Shown here piece after piece: positions 9,716-17,499 of a stretch of 64,000 nucleotides of DNA (the stretch's first letter is position 1; each line of letters opens with the position of its first letter). Below the pieces are notes generated by a model. The model was not told the origin of the DNA. It saw only the letters and a program-made list of their open reading frames with translations, and ran no database searches. The stretch is taken from contig QHVT01000012.1 of NCBI GenBank assembly GCA_003223645.1, positions 113,405 to 177,404 of the forward strand. The letters are read 5' to 3'. The stretch comes from Acidobacteriota bacterium. Lineage in GTDB: Bacteria; Acidobacteriota; Thermoanaerobaculia; Gp7-AA8. The position numbers and the translations under genes were made by a program.

Positions 9716-10706
9716 CACCGCGGCTGCCCCTCTCACGCGCCGGCCGCGAAGGCTGCGGCGCAGCGAGAGCATCCGCACAATGGTGCGCGAGACGGTCGTG
9801 CGGCCGGAAGACCTCATCTATCCGCTCTTCGTCGTGCCGCCTTCGCGCGCGCGCGTCGAGATCGGATCGATGCCTGGCGTGTTTCAGCTGCGCGTGCGCG
9901 AGGCGGTCGAGACCGCGCAACGCGCGTTCGAAGCGGGTGTGCGGGCGGTGTTGCTGTTCGGACTTCCGGAGACGAAAGACGGCATCGGCTCGTCGTCGTG
10001 GGATCCCACTGGTCCCGTGCAGTCGGCGATCGAGGGGATCAAGCGGCACGTTCCGGCGATGACGGTGATCGCGGATGTCTGTCTCTGCGAGTACACCGAT
10101 CACGGGCACTGCGGCGTGATCGTCGATCACGACGGCGTGAAAGACGTCGACAACGATCAGACGCTGCCGCTGCTGATGAAACAGGCCGTGTCGTTCGCGG
10201 CCGCGGGTGCGGATTTCGTGGCACCGTCGGACATGATGGACGGGCGCATCGGCGCGATCCGCCGCGCGCTCGACGGGCGCGGCATGACCGACGTCGGGAT
10301 CATGGCCTACTCCGCGAAATTCGCGTCGGGGTTTTACGGTCCGTTCCGCGAAGCCGCGGAGTCCGCGCCGCAGTTCGGCGACCGGCGCACGTATCAGATG
10401 GATCCGGCGAACGGGCGCGAGGCGCTACACGAGATCGACATCGACGTCGAAGAAGGCGCGGACATCGTCATGGTCAAGCCGGCGCTCGCGTATCTCGACA
10501 TCATCCGGCAGGCGCGCGATTCATTTCCGCTGCCGATCGCCGCGTACAACGTGAGCGGCGAGTACTCGATGGTGAAGGCGGCGGCGGAGCGCGGATGGAT
10601 CGACGGACCGCGCGTGATGAACGAAATCCTGACGTCGATCAAGCGCGCGGGCGCGGATCTGATCATCACGTATCACGCGTTGGAGTTCGCTGAGGCTTTC
10701 CGCTAG
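9681..10706 (+). CDS. hemB: Delta-aminolevulinic acid dehydratase (porphobilinogen synthase)
   Basis: Condenses two 5-aminolevulinates to porphobilinogen, the second common step of tetrapyrrole synthesis, in the cytosol. Seen in 341 aa: the zinc-type cysteine cluster C134, C136 and C144 ([14 protein letters not shown]), the first Schiff-base lysine K213 ([16 protein letters not shown]) and the second K266 ([12 protein letters not shown]). ATG 9681 is preceded by GGAG at a 6-nt spacing; a longer in-frame start lies inside the zinc-finger gene and was rejected. The C-terminus overlaps the convergent IscA-like gene by 4 nt. Confidence 0.96.
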   Translation: MTTKISSSTITDTAAAPLTRRPRRLRRSESIRTMVRETVVRPEDLIYPLFVVPPSRARVEIGSMPGVFQLRVREAVETAQRAFEAGVRAVLLFGLPETKDGIGSSSWDPTGPVQSAIEGIKRHVPAMTVIADVCLCEYTDHGHCGVIVDHDGVKDVDNDQTLPLLMKQAVSFAAAGADFVAPSDMMDGRIGAIRRALDGRGMTDVGIMAYSAKFASGFYGPFREAAESAPQFGDRRTYQMDPANGREALHEIDIDVEEGADIVMVKPALAYLDIIRQARDSFPLPIAAYNVSGEYSMVKAAAERGWIDGPRVMNEILTSIKRAGADLIITYHALEFAEAFR

Positions 10707-10990
10707 CCACACCACGCCGACGTCACCGCGTCCGGATGATCGAGCAGATAGCCATCCTCCTCGGCGTCATACGCGATCACTGCGCCGTCGAGTCGTGATG
10801 CGGCCATCGTGTCGAGTGCGACGCGGACTCCGTCGAATTGGATCACTTCATCGCCGTCGGCTGGATCCGATGCATAGCTGAGGCGATAGCCGGAGCCGCC
10901 GCAGCCGGTCGTGAATGCGATCCGGAGGTAGCGGCCATCGAGGTCGTTGTCGAGGTGCGAGGCGGCTTCGGGAGAGAGCGAGATGTTCAT
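10703..10990 (-). CDS. IscA/HesB-like protein lacking the C-terminal CxC
   Basis: A 95-aa member of the A-type iron-sulfur carrier family, which deliver Fe-S clusters to apoproteins. The first ligand region is present ([13 protein letters not shown]30), as is the fold pattern around [11 protein letters not shown], but the usual C-terminal CGCGxSF is cut to WCG, leaving one of the two late cysteines. It may therefore be a non-canonical carrier or need a partner. ATG 10990 overlaps the ferritin-like gene by 4 nt. The neighbours (ferritin-like, 2Fe-2S ferredoxin, lipA) all use iron or clusters, which fits. Confidence 0.8.
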   Translation of the reverse strand: MNISLSPEAASHLDNDLDGRYLRIAFTTGCGGSGYRLSYASDPADGDEVIQFDGVRVALDTMAASRLDGAVIAYDAEEDGYLLDHPDAVTSAWCG

Positions 10991-11505
10991 GCAGGAGGCG
11001 CGCCGTGGACGATGCGCCACTCGGCGTCTTCGCGCTTCCACCAGTCGGAGTCGGCCTTGATGAGGTCGAGCTCGCGCTCCAGCTCGACGGTGTGCGCGCG
11101 TTTCACGGTTTCGAGATAGATGAGGAGATTGCGATCAGCTGCGTTCGCGGTCGTGATGATCTCGCGCAGCTTGCGTTGCATCGTCCGCTCGCGCGCGATC
11201 ATGAACTCCGCGGCCTCGCGGTACGACAGCTCCCCTTCGAGGATGTTGTCGAAGATCATGTCGGCGGCGAGCGTGACGCGCACGCGTCCGCGTCCGGCGG
11301 CGGCGATCTTCATCTCCACGAGGTCGCGGTTCTCGCGCTCGTCGACGGCGAACTGTTTGAACACGTGCGCCGTCATCGGGTTCGGCAGATTCTCGGCCAG
11401 CTTCTCGAACGTTTTGTAGGCCTCGACCGTGTACTGGAAGAGCAGCGCGAGCTGCTGATCGGCGAGGGCGGTGGTGGTGGCTTCTGCGACAGTCATTTCA
11501 ATCAA
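10987..11505 (-). CDS. Ferritin-like/rubrerythrin-like four-helix protein
   Basis: A 172-aa all-helical protein with a ferritin-superfamily pattern: a first long helix carrying FQYTVEAYKTFEKLAENL, a second with DERENRDLVEMK, then EGELSYREAAEFMIARERTM and a last helix with YLETVKRAHTVELERELD (features only). Carboxylates and one His are placed as for a diiron site, but the canonical EExxH of helix two is replaced by DERENRD, so iron binding is uncertain. It sits between the ferredoxin and the IscA-like gene in one transcription unit with 3- to 4-nt junctions. Confidence 0.65.
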   Translation of the reverse strand: MIEMTVAEATTTALADQQLALLFQYTVEAYKTFEKLAENLPNPMTAHVFKQFAVDERENRDLVEMKIAAAGRGRVRVTLAADMIFDNILEGELSYREAAEFMIARERTMQRKLREIITTANAADRNLLIYLETVKRAHTVELERELDLIKADSDWWKREDAEWRIVHGAPPA

Positions 11506-11508
11506 CCT

Positions 11509-11787
11509 CTATTCAATCTTCGCGACCTTCACGAGCACGTCGCCGTTCAGTCTGGCCTGGCAGCTCAGCCGGTGCGGCGATTCGATCTCCTTGTAGGTCT
11601 CATCGGGCGTGGGCGGCGTGAGGTGGTCCATGCCGCTCACGACTTCCACTCTGCAAGTCCCGCACGCGCCGTCGCCGCCGCAGACGTGGCTGATGACCAC
11701 GCCGAGCTCCAGCGCCGCCGACAACAGCGTTCTGCCCGCGGGAAATTCGCCGGTCTTCACCTGGTCTTCGAACGTCACGCGGGGCAT
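11509..11787 (-). CDS. 2Fe-2S ferredoxin
   Basis: A 92-aa plant/adrenodoxin-type ferredoxin. The cluster loop reads CGGDGACGTC, with the fourth ligand in SCQ near residue 75. It is a soluble electron carrier. It heads the iron-related group ferredoxin, ferritin-like, IscA-like on the minus strand and lies just downstream of lipA, with a long hairpin between. It may supply electrons to lipoyl synthase or to cluster assembly, which is inference from position. Confidence 0.9.
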   Translation of the reverse strand: MPRVTFEDQVKTGEFPAGRTLLSAALELGVVISHVCGGDGACGTCRVEVVSGMDHLTPPTPDETYKEIESPHRLSCQARLNGDVLVKVAKIE

Positions 11788-11805
11788 GGACGGAGGCGAT
11801 TCTAA

Positions 11806-11893
11806 TGGATGGCGGATGGCAGATGGCGGATGGCAGAAGAGTTATTTCCACGCTATCCGCCATCTGCCATCCGCCATCTACCATCTGCCATCT
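11806..11893. repeat. GATGGCGGATGGCAG-type inverted repeat
   Basis: Left arm repeats of GGATGGCAGATGGCGG are answered by CCGCCATCTGCCATCC on the right, giving a long hairpin between lipA and the ferredoxin gene. The same family recurs at 23050-23130 and 33152-33279. Here it probably also acts as a terminator for lipA. Confidence 0.85.
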
Positions 11894-12761
11894 ATTTCGC
11901 CACTGCCCGGTGAGCCATGTACGAGCTGCGCACGAGCGGAGCGCTTTCGACGTGGTGAAAGCCGAGTGCGCGCGCGGCATCGCCTAACGCGGTGAATTCG
12001 TCGGGTGTGTAGTAGCGGCGGACGGGATGGTGGCGCTCGGTCGGCGCGAGGTACTGCCCCATCGTGAAGATATCGACGCCGGCTTCGCGCAGGTCGCGCG
12101 CGACGTCGAGCACTTCGTTTTCCGTTTCGCCGAGGCCGAGCATGAGGCTCGACTTTGTCAGCATGCCGTCATTGCGCTCTTCGTGGGCCCAGCGCAGCAA
12201 TTCGATGGAGCGGTCGTATTTCGCGACGGGACGCACGGCCGAATAGAGACGCGGAACCGTTTCGACGTTGTGCGCGAGCACTTCGGGACGTGATGCGATG
12301 ACGACGCGCAACGCGTCACGATTTCCTTCGAGGTCGGAGATCAATACTTCGACAGCCGCGCCGCTGCGATCGCGAACCGCGTGCACCGTCTCGGCCACGT
12401 GCGCGGCGCCGCCATCCGGCATGTCGTCGCGATTGACCATCGTGATGACGGCGTGACGCACTCCCATTTTCTCGACGGCTTCCGCGACGCGGCGTGGTTC
12501 GTCCGCGTCAGCGACGAGCGGCGTACCGCGTCCGACCGCGCAGAACGTGCAGCGGCGCGTGCAGATCTCGCCGAGGACCATGAACGTGGCGGTGCCGGCG
12601 CCCCAGCACTCGAAAATGTTCGGGCAGCGCGCTTCCTGGCAAACGGTGTTGAGTGCGAAGTCGTTGATGAGCCGCGAGAGCGGCAGCGACGCGAGATCGC
12701 CCGGCACGCGGACTTTCAACCACTCGGGACGGATGCCTGCGCGTTTGTTGACGGGAGTCAT
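11892..12761 (-). CDS. lipA: Lipoyl synthase
   Basis: Radical-SAM enzyme that inserts two sulfurs into octanoyl groups on lipoyl domains. The 289-aa product has the auxiliary cluster motif CQEARCPNIFEC (C41, C46, C52), the radical-SAM motif CTRRCTFC (C67, C71, C74) and the C-terminal RSSY that ligates the auxiliary cluster. The start codon overlaps the lipB stop (ATGA), so octanoyl transfer and sulfur insertion are translationally coupled. The lipoyl acceptor E2 is encoded about 5 kb upstream on the same strand. Confidence 0.96.
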   Translation of the reverse strand: MTPVNKRAGIRPEWLKVRVPGDLASLPLSRLINDFALNTVCQEARCPNIFECWGAGTATFMVLGEICTRRCTFCAVGRGTPLVADADEPRRVAEAVEKMGVRHAVITMVNRDDMPDGGAAHVAETVHAVRDRSGAAVEVLISDLEGNRDALRVVIASRPEVLAHNVETVPRLYSAVRPVAKYDRSIELLRWAHEERNDGMLTKSSLMLGLGETENEVLDVARDLREAGVDIFTMGQYLAPTERHHPVRRYYTPDEFTALGDAARALGFHHVESAPLVRSSYMAHRAVAK

Positions 12762-13909
12762 GACGATGAAGAGCGGGCAGCGAGCAGCGGGTAGCGAGTA
12801 GGGGAGATTCTTTCCTGCTCGCTTCCCGCTGCCCGCCGCCCGCCGAATTGTTGCAATCGCTCGAGTGCTTCGCGATCGTCGGTCCAGCGAATCCTTTCAT
12901 ACGCGCCGGCGAACGTAAACCATCCGTACTCGTCGTGCTCGAGCGCGTCGAGTCGAATCGGCGCGCGTGAGTCGAGCCCCGCCGCGTACGTTACTTCGCT
13001 GGCGATGATCGGCGCGGGATGTTGCGAGCGGAGAAACTGCGACTCGATCATAAACGACTGCGTGAGATCGAGCGACTCCGGCTCGCGGGTCTGTCCCGTT
13101 TCTTCGCGCAGCTCGCGTCGCGCGCTCTCGATCGGCGACTCGCCGTCTTCGATGGTGCCGGTGACGGGCTGCCAGTTGTTGCCGCGCTCGGGACGGCGAT
13201 GCAGCAGCAGCACGCGATCGCCGTCGTACGGCAGCACTTTGATGAGGCGGATCGTTTCGCTGCGCGGGACTAGGTCGCGCTCGAAGATCCGCGCGAATTT
13301 TGCGGAGAGAATCGCTCGCACTTCGCCGGCCGGCACGTCGCGTCCGACTTCGCGCTCGATCGACGTCACGCCCATCCCTTGAATGCCGCACGGCGTGATG
13401 AGGCGAAAGTGATCGAGGTTGGTGCTGACGTTGAGCGCCCAGCCGTGCGACGTCACCCAGCGCGCGATGCGCACGCCGATCGCGGCGATCTTGTTGGAGC
13501 CGACCCAGATGCCGCGTTTTCCATCGATGCGGTTCGCGCTGATGCCGTACTCGGCGACGGTCTGAATCAGCACTTCCTCGAGGCGCGTGACGTACTTGCG
13601 GATGTCGCGATGCCCTTCGCCGAGGTGGACGATCGGGTAGCCGACGACCTGTCCGGGACCGTGATAGGTGATGTCGCCGCCGCGCGTCGTCTCGTAGTAG
13701 CGGACGCCGTTCGACTGCAGCGCCTCCCCGGATGCGAGGAGATTGCCCGGATCGCCGCCGCGTCCGAGGGTGATCACGGGAGGGTGTTCGAGGAGAAGAA
13801 GCTGATCGTCGATCTCGTCGCGCTGCCGCATCTCGACGAGCTTCTCCTGCAGCCGCATCCCGTTTTCATAAGTGACGCGATGAAGTTGGTGGAGGGAGCA
13901 GGTGCGCAT
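12758..13909 (-). CDS. lipB: Octanoyltransferase LipB fused to a Nudix hydrolase domain
   Basis: Residues 1-215 are LipB, which moves octanoyl from ACP to lipoyl domains: RGGDITYHGPGQ at 76-87, catalytic Lys140 (VGSNK) and Cys174 (TPCGIQG). Residues about 218-345 are a Nudix domain with a complete box at 251-273 (G-x5-E-x7-REL-x-EE-x-G). The fusion is one open frame; the Nudix substrate is unknown and may be a nucleotide or an acyl-CoA. The last ~25 residues are encoded by the left arm of an inverted repeat (12771-12844) and look like non-functional tail. The stop overlaps lipA. Confidence 0.93.
   Translation of the reverse strand: MRTCSLHQLHRVTYENGMRLQEKLVEMRQRDEIDDQLLLLEHPPVITLGRGGDPGNLLASGEALQSNGVRYYETTRGGDITYHGPGQVVGYPIVHLGEGHRDIRKYVTRLEEVLIQTVAEYGISANRIDGKRGIWVGSNKIAAIGVRIARWVTSHGWALNVSTNLDHFRLITPCGIQGMGVTSIEREVGRDVPAGEVRAILSAKFARIFERDLVPRSETIRLIKVLPYDGDRVLLLHRRPERGNNWQPVTGTIEDGESPIESARRELREETGQTREPESLDLTQSFMIESQFLRSQHPAPIIASEVTYAAGLDSRAPIRLDALEHDEYGWFTFAGAYERIRWTDDREALERLQQFGGRRAAGSEQERISPTRYPLLAARSSSS
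12771..12844. repeat. Inverted repeat forming the lipB 3' end
   Basis: Arms GCGGGCAGCGAGCAGCGGG... (12771-12804) and ...CTCGCTTCCCGCTGCCCGCC (12813-12844) are near complements. It lies inside lipB just before the overlapping lipA start and adds a low-complexity tail to LipB. Confidence 0.75.
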
Positions 13910-13957
13910 CCGAGAGATTTACAACGCGGGGAGCGCGAGTTGTCATCCCGGGGGACC

Positions 13958-14170
13958 GGATTGAGGATTGAGGATTGAGGATTGAGGAAAGAGCCGGTAC
14001 CGGATTGAGGATTGAGGATTGAGGAAAGAACCGGTACCGGATTGAGGATTGAGGATTGAGGAAAGAGCCGGCACCGGATTAAGGATTGAGAATTGAGGAT
14101 TGAGAATTGAGGATTGAGAAACGGAGGTCGCCCCTTGCCGGTTCTTTCCTCAATCCTCAATCCTCAATCC
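13958..14170. repeat. GGATTGAG heptamer array with inverted end
   Basis: Blocks of three or four GGATTGA units are separated by AAGAGCCGGTACC-like spacers of about 12 bases, and the right end (from about 14142) is the inverted form CCTCAATCC repeated. The array fills the 260-bp gap between lipB and the next gene and ends at that gene's stop. A long hairpin is possible. Confidence 0.9.
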
Positions 14171-15730
14171 TCAATCCCGTCCTCCTCCGGCCATCGACTC
14201 CAGTCGCACGGCCTGACCCTCGAGATTCTCGCGCGCTTTCTCCGGCATCTTCGGCGCGAGCTCGCGCAGGATCTTCGCCGCCTCGACCAGCTTGCCCGCC
14301 CTCGCCAGCGCATCCGCCCTCGGAATATCCGCGTCGAGTAAGCGCTGCCGCGCTTCGTTCGCGCGCGGTGTCGCGGCGAGGCGCGCGAAGAGCTGATCGG
14401 CGCGCGTGCGATCGCCGTCTTCGAGATAGATCGAGAACAGCGGCAGCGAGAACTCGAGCTGTTCGGGGGCGATCTCGTAGGTCTTCTCGAGGTATGAGCG
14501 CGCGGTCGTCGCATCGTTGGCAGCGAGGTAGGTGAGTCCGATGACGCCGGTGGCACGCGTTTCGAGCGTGCGGTCGTGATCGATCGCGGTCTGCGCTTCG
14601 ACACGCGCGTCGACTTCGCGATCCCGAACGGCGAGCAGCAATTCCGCGTACGCGAGATGGATCGCTCCGCTCGTCGCTCCCGCTTCGAGCGCCGCGCGGA
14701 AATGCCGCTCCGCTTCCGCTTCGCGTCCCTGCACGCGCGAGAGCAGCTCGCCGAGCTCGTACAACAAGTCGGCGCGCGGAACCGGCTTCAGTGTGACTTC
14801 GAGCGGCGTGCCGTTGTGCATCAAGAGCGACGCCGCGGGCGAGCCGACGCGTCGAATCGCGATTTCGAGATCGCGCGGCGACATGTTGTAGCGCGCACGC
14901 AGCGCGTCGGTCGTGTCGATGCCGTGGTCGATGTCGCGCAGCATGGCGAAGAACGAGATCGCATCGCGCCGCATCAGCGTCGCGACAGCGGCCCAGCTCT
15001 GCGCGTAGTAGTCGAACGTCCACGCCGTCGAGTCGCTCGCGCCGATCGCGAACATCTGCTTCAGCGGAATGTGCAGGCGTCCGCGCAGGCGCGTGATGTG
15101 CTCGCGGATCGACATTCCGGCATTGCTGTAGTACTCGGCGAGTCCTTCTTCGACCCACAGCGGCAGCGCCTTCTCGCGGAAAAGAAGGTCGTGCACGACC
15201 TCGTGGCGCGGCGTGAGACTGCCGCCGCCGCGCGCGGTCGTGTCGATGAGGACGGTTGTGCCTTTCGGATGGCGCAGCGTGATGCCGCTCGCGTCGACGC
15301 GTCCGCCGCGGATCGTGTCGAAGTACGGCTGTACATTGCGCCGCTGCGCGAACAGAAACACGCGCGTGCGCTCGGCGGGCGCGTGGAAGTAATCGCTGGT
15401 GTTGGTGAGCAGCGTCGTGAGCTTCTCGAGATCGTGTGCGAGCGAGCGCGTGCCGTGCTCGCCGACCGCGCTGATGATCACGAAGTGCGGCGTGTCCGCG
15501 CGCAGCCATTCGATGTTCACCGGCGGGAAGGGAATCGGCCCGATGTGCATCGGGATGACGGGACGCCGCTCTTCGACGCCGGGATCGAGGAAGCCCGGAA
15601 CGCGAAAGCCGCCGCCCGGCGGCGCGACGCGCGTGATCGGGCCGGCACCGCCGATACGTCCACCACCACTGCGCTGCGCCAGAAGTGGCGCGGCAGTGAG
15701 AAGAAGCACGGCCGCGGCGATGCGTTTCAC
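14171..15730 (-). CDS. Secreted HExxH metallopeptidase-like TPR protein (copy 2)
   Basis: A 519-aa protein with a Sec signal peptide (MKRIAAAVLLLTAAPLLAQ), then a gluzincin-like core: HEVVH near residue 186 and, downstream, EEGLAEYY, whose Glu would be the third zinc ligand. The C-terminal half is helical TPR repeats (HFRAALEAGATSG, YLEKTYEIAPEQ). This DUF1570-like architecture is common in secreted peptidases of unknown substrate. It overlaps its paralogue upstream by 4 nt (15727-15730); the two share order, motifs and length and arose by tandem duplication. Confidence 0.75.
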   Translation of the reverse strand: MKRIAAAVLLLTAAPLLAQRSGGGRIGGAGPITRVAPPGGGFRVPGFLDPGVEERRPVIPMHIGPIPFPPVNIEWLRADTPHFVIISAVGEHGTRSLAHDLEKLTTLLTNTSDYFHAPAERTRVFLFAQRRNVQPYFDTIRGGRVDASGITLRHPKGTTVLIDTTARGGGSLTPRHEVVHDLLFREKALPLWVEEGLAEYYSNAGMSIREHITRLRGRLHIPLKQMFAIGASDSTAWTFDYYAQSWAAVATLMRRDAISFFAMLRDIDHGIDTTDALRARYNMSPRDLEIAIRRVGSPAASLLMHNGTPLEVTLKPVPRADLLYELGELLSRVQGREAEAERHFRAALEAGATSGAIHLAYAELLLAVRDREVDARVEAQTAIDHDRTLETRATGVIGLTYLAANDATTARSYLEKTYEIAPEQLEFSLPLFSIYLEDGDRTRADQLFARLAATPRANEARQRLLDADIPRADALARAGKLVEAAKILRELAPKMPEKARENLEGQAVRLESMAGGGRD

Positions 15731-17499
15731 TTTGTCCGAACCTTGTCGCGGAGGCGCTGCGCATCTCGTACCACCTGCGCGTCGGTCGCCACCCGGAGCA
15801 ACTCGTCCAATACTTTGATTGCCTCCAGTTTGCGCCCGGAGTTCGCCATTGTCACGGCCCGGTTGTACATTTCGATGTGCCGGTTCACCGCGGCGGTCGC
15901 AGCGAGCTGTGCCGCCTGCTGTTCCAACTCTTTGCGCGCGAATCCTTCTTCGGTCTGCGCCGCGAGCTCGCGAACGATCGCCGCAGCTTCATCGAGCTTT
16001 CCTTCTCTCGCGAGCGCATTCGCGCGATCAGTCTCGAATCGCAGCTTCAGATTGCGCGCGGCGAAGACGACTTGCTTGTCGCGCGCGCGATCGAATGCGG
16101 CGGCGAAGAGCGCGTCTGCTTTCGCGCGATCGCCGGTGCGCAGGTAGAGATCGTAGAGGTGCAGTGCGGAATCCATGCGCGCGGGAGCGAGCTCGCGCAC
16201 GCGCTCGAGATGCGGGATCGCCGGCGCGACGTCGGACTCGACGAGATAGCTCGCGCCGATGATCGCGTGTGCGCGCACGTCCTCGCCGCCGAGGTTGAGC
16301 GCGCGCTCTGCCATCGCGCGGGCCTTGCGGAACGAATCGAGGTCGGACGGCTTCGGCTCGTAGTACGACGCGAATGGACCGATCGCGTCTCGCAGCAGCG
16401 ACTCCGAGTACGTGAGAAGCACATCGACATTCTCGGGATCGCTCGCCAGCGCCTCGTCGAATCGTCCGAGCGCGGCGAGCGACAGCGCATGACGCGGATT
16501 CGCGTCGAGCGCCGCGCGGTAGTGCCGCAGCGATTCTTCTCCCGCGCCGGCGACGTGAGAGAGGAATCGTCCGAGCTCGAACAGCAGCGTCGCGCGATCG
16601 AGCTCGACGATCGATGACGATGCCGTCTCCGCCGCCGATTCTGCGACGGCGATCTTGATCGTGCGGCCGCCACCCGCCTTGCGCACGGCGTTGCGCAGGT
16701 CGTCGATCGTTTTTGCGTAGTGCGTCGCGAGCGCGTCGGCGACGGAAGTGCCGCTCGCGACATCGCGCAGGAAGGGATCGAACTGCGCTGCGTCGAGATG
16801 CATCAGCCAGTCGACCGCCGCCCAGCTCTGGGCGTAAAACAGCGGCGACGTCGCCTCGGCCGACTCCGCCCGCACCGCAAACATCGCATCCAGCGACGCG
16901 GGCGGATTGCGGCGCAACAGCTCGATGTGCTGCGCGATCTCGCCGCCGGTCAGGATTACATCTTTTCGAATGCGCGCGCCGCCGAAGAACTCCGCGAGCC
17001 CTTCTTCGATCCAGAGCGGCGGCGTGATCGTGCGCTGCCGCAACAGGTCGTGCGTCAATTCGTGAAGGGACGTCCGCTCGACGTCGCGAGCTCCGGCATC
17101 GACGAACATCGTGCCGCCGCCCTCATGCCGCACGTACACGCCCTGCACCGGCGTGTTCTCGCGACCGATGAGCAGATCGAAGTAGGGCTGACTCTCGCGC
17201 CGCTTCGCGAACACGAACACCGTTGCCGGCGTGTTCACCGGCGCGTGCAGCGCCGAGGCGAGCGTCTCGAGGTCGCGCGCCATCGCGCGGGTGCGCTCTT
17301 CCGGAGCGCTGCTGATGATGTCGAAGCGCGGCGAGCGCAATCGCAGCCACACTTCGCCTTCGGCGGGGAAGGGAATCGGCTTTGCCGGCGTGCGCACTTT
17401 TCCGTCGCGCTTGATGCCGATCGGCACCGGCGGCGTGTAGACGTCCTGCGCGATCGCGGCCGTCGCGAAGATGAGGAGCGCGGGGAGGAACCGGTTCAC
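15727..17499 (-). CDS. Secreted HExxH metallopeptidase-like TPR protein (copy 1)
   Basis: A 590-aa paralogue of the next gene. A signal peptide (MNRFLPALLIFATAAIAQ) is followed by the putative zinc site HELTH and EEGLAEFF, then TPR repeats such as HYRAALDANPRHALSLAALG. The core is gluzincin-like; substrate unknown. It begins right after the E2 stop (17500), so it may be read through from the dehydrogenase operon, though a role in that pathway is not implied by the sequence. Confidence 0.75.
   Translation of the reverse strand: MNRFLPALLIFATAAIAQDVYTPPVPIGIKRDGKVRTPAKPIPFPAEGEVWLRLRSPRFDIISSAPEERTRAMARDLETLASALHAPVNTPATVFVFAKRRESQPYFDLLIGRENTPVQGVYVRHEGGGTMFVDAGARDVERTSLHELTHDLLRQRTITPPLWIEEGLAEFFGGARIRKDVILTGGEIAQHIELLRRNPPASLDAMFAVRAESAEATSPLFYAQSWAAVDWLMHLDAAQFDPFLRDVASGTSVADALATHYAKTIDDLRNAVRKAGGGRTIKIAVAESAAETASSSIVELDRATLLFELGRFLSHVAGAGEESLRHYRAALDANPRHALSLAALGRFDEALASDPENVDVLLTYSESLLRDAIGPFASYYEPKPSDLDSFRKARAMAERALNLGGEDVRAHAIIGASYLVESDVAPAIPHLERVRELAPARMDSALHLYDLYLRTGDRAKADALFAAAFDRARDKQVVFAARNLKLRFETDRANALAREGKLDEAAAIVRELAAQTEEGFARKELEQQAAQLAATAAVNRHIEMYNRAVTMANSGRKLEAIKVLDELLRVATDAQVVRDAQRLRDKVRTK

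Noticed and set aside
13958..14170. CRISPR array
   Set aside because: The repeats are 7 bases, the spacers are nearly identical to each other, and no cas gene is present in the window.
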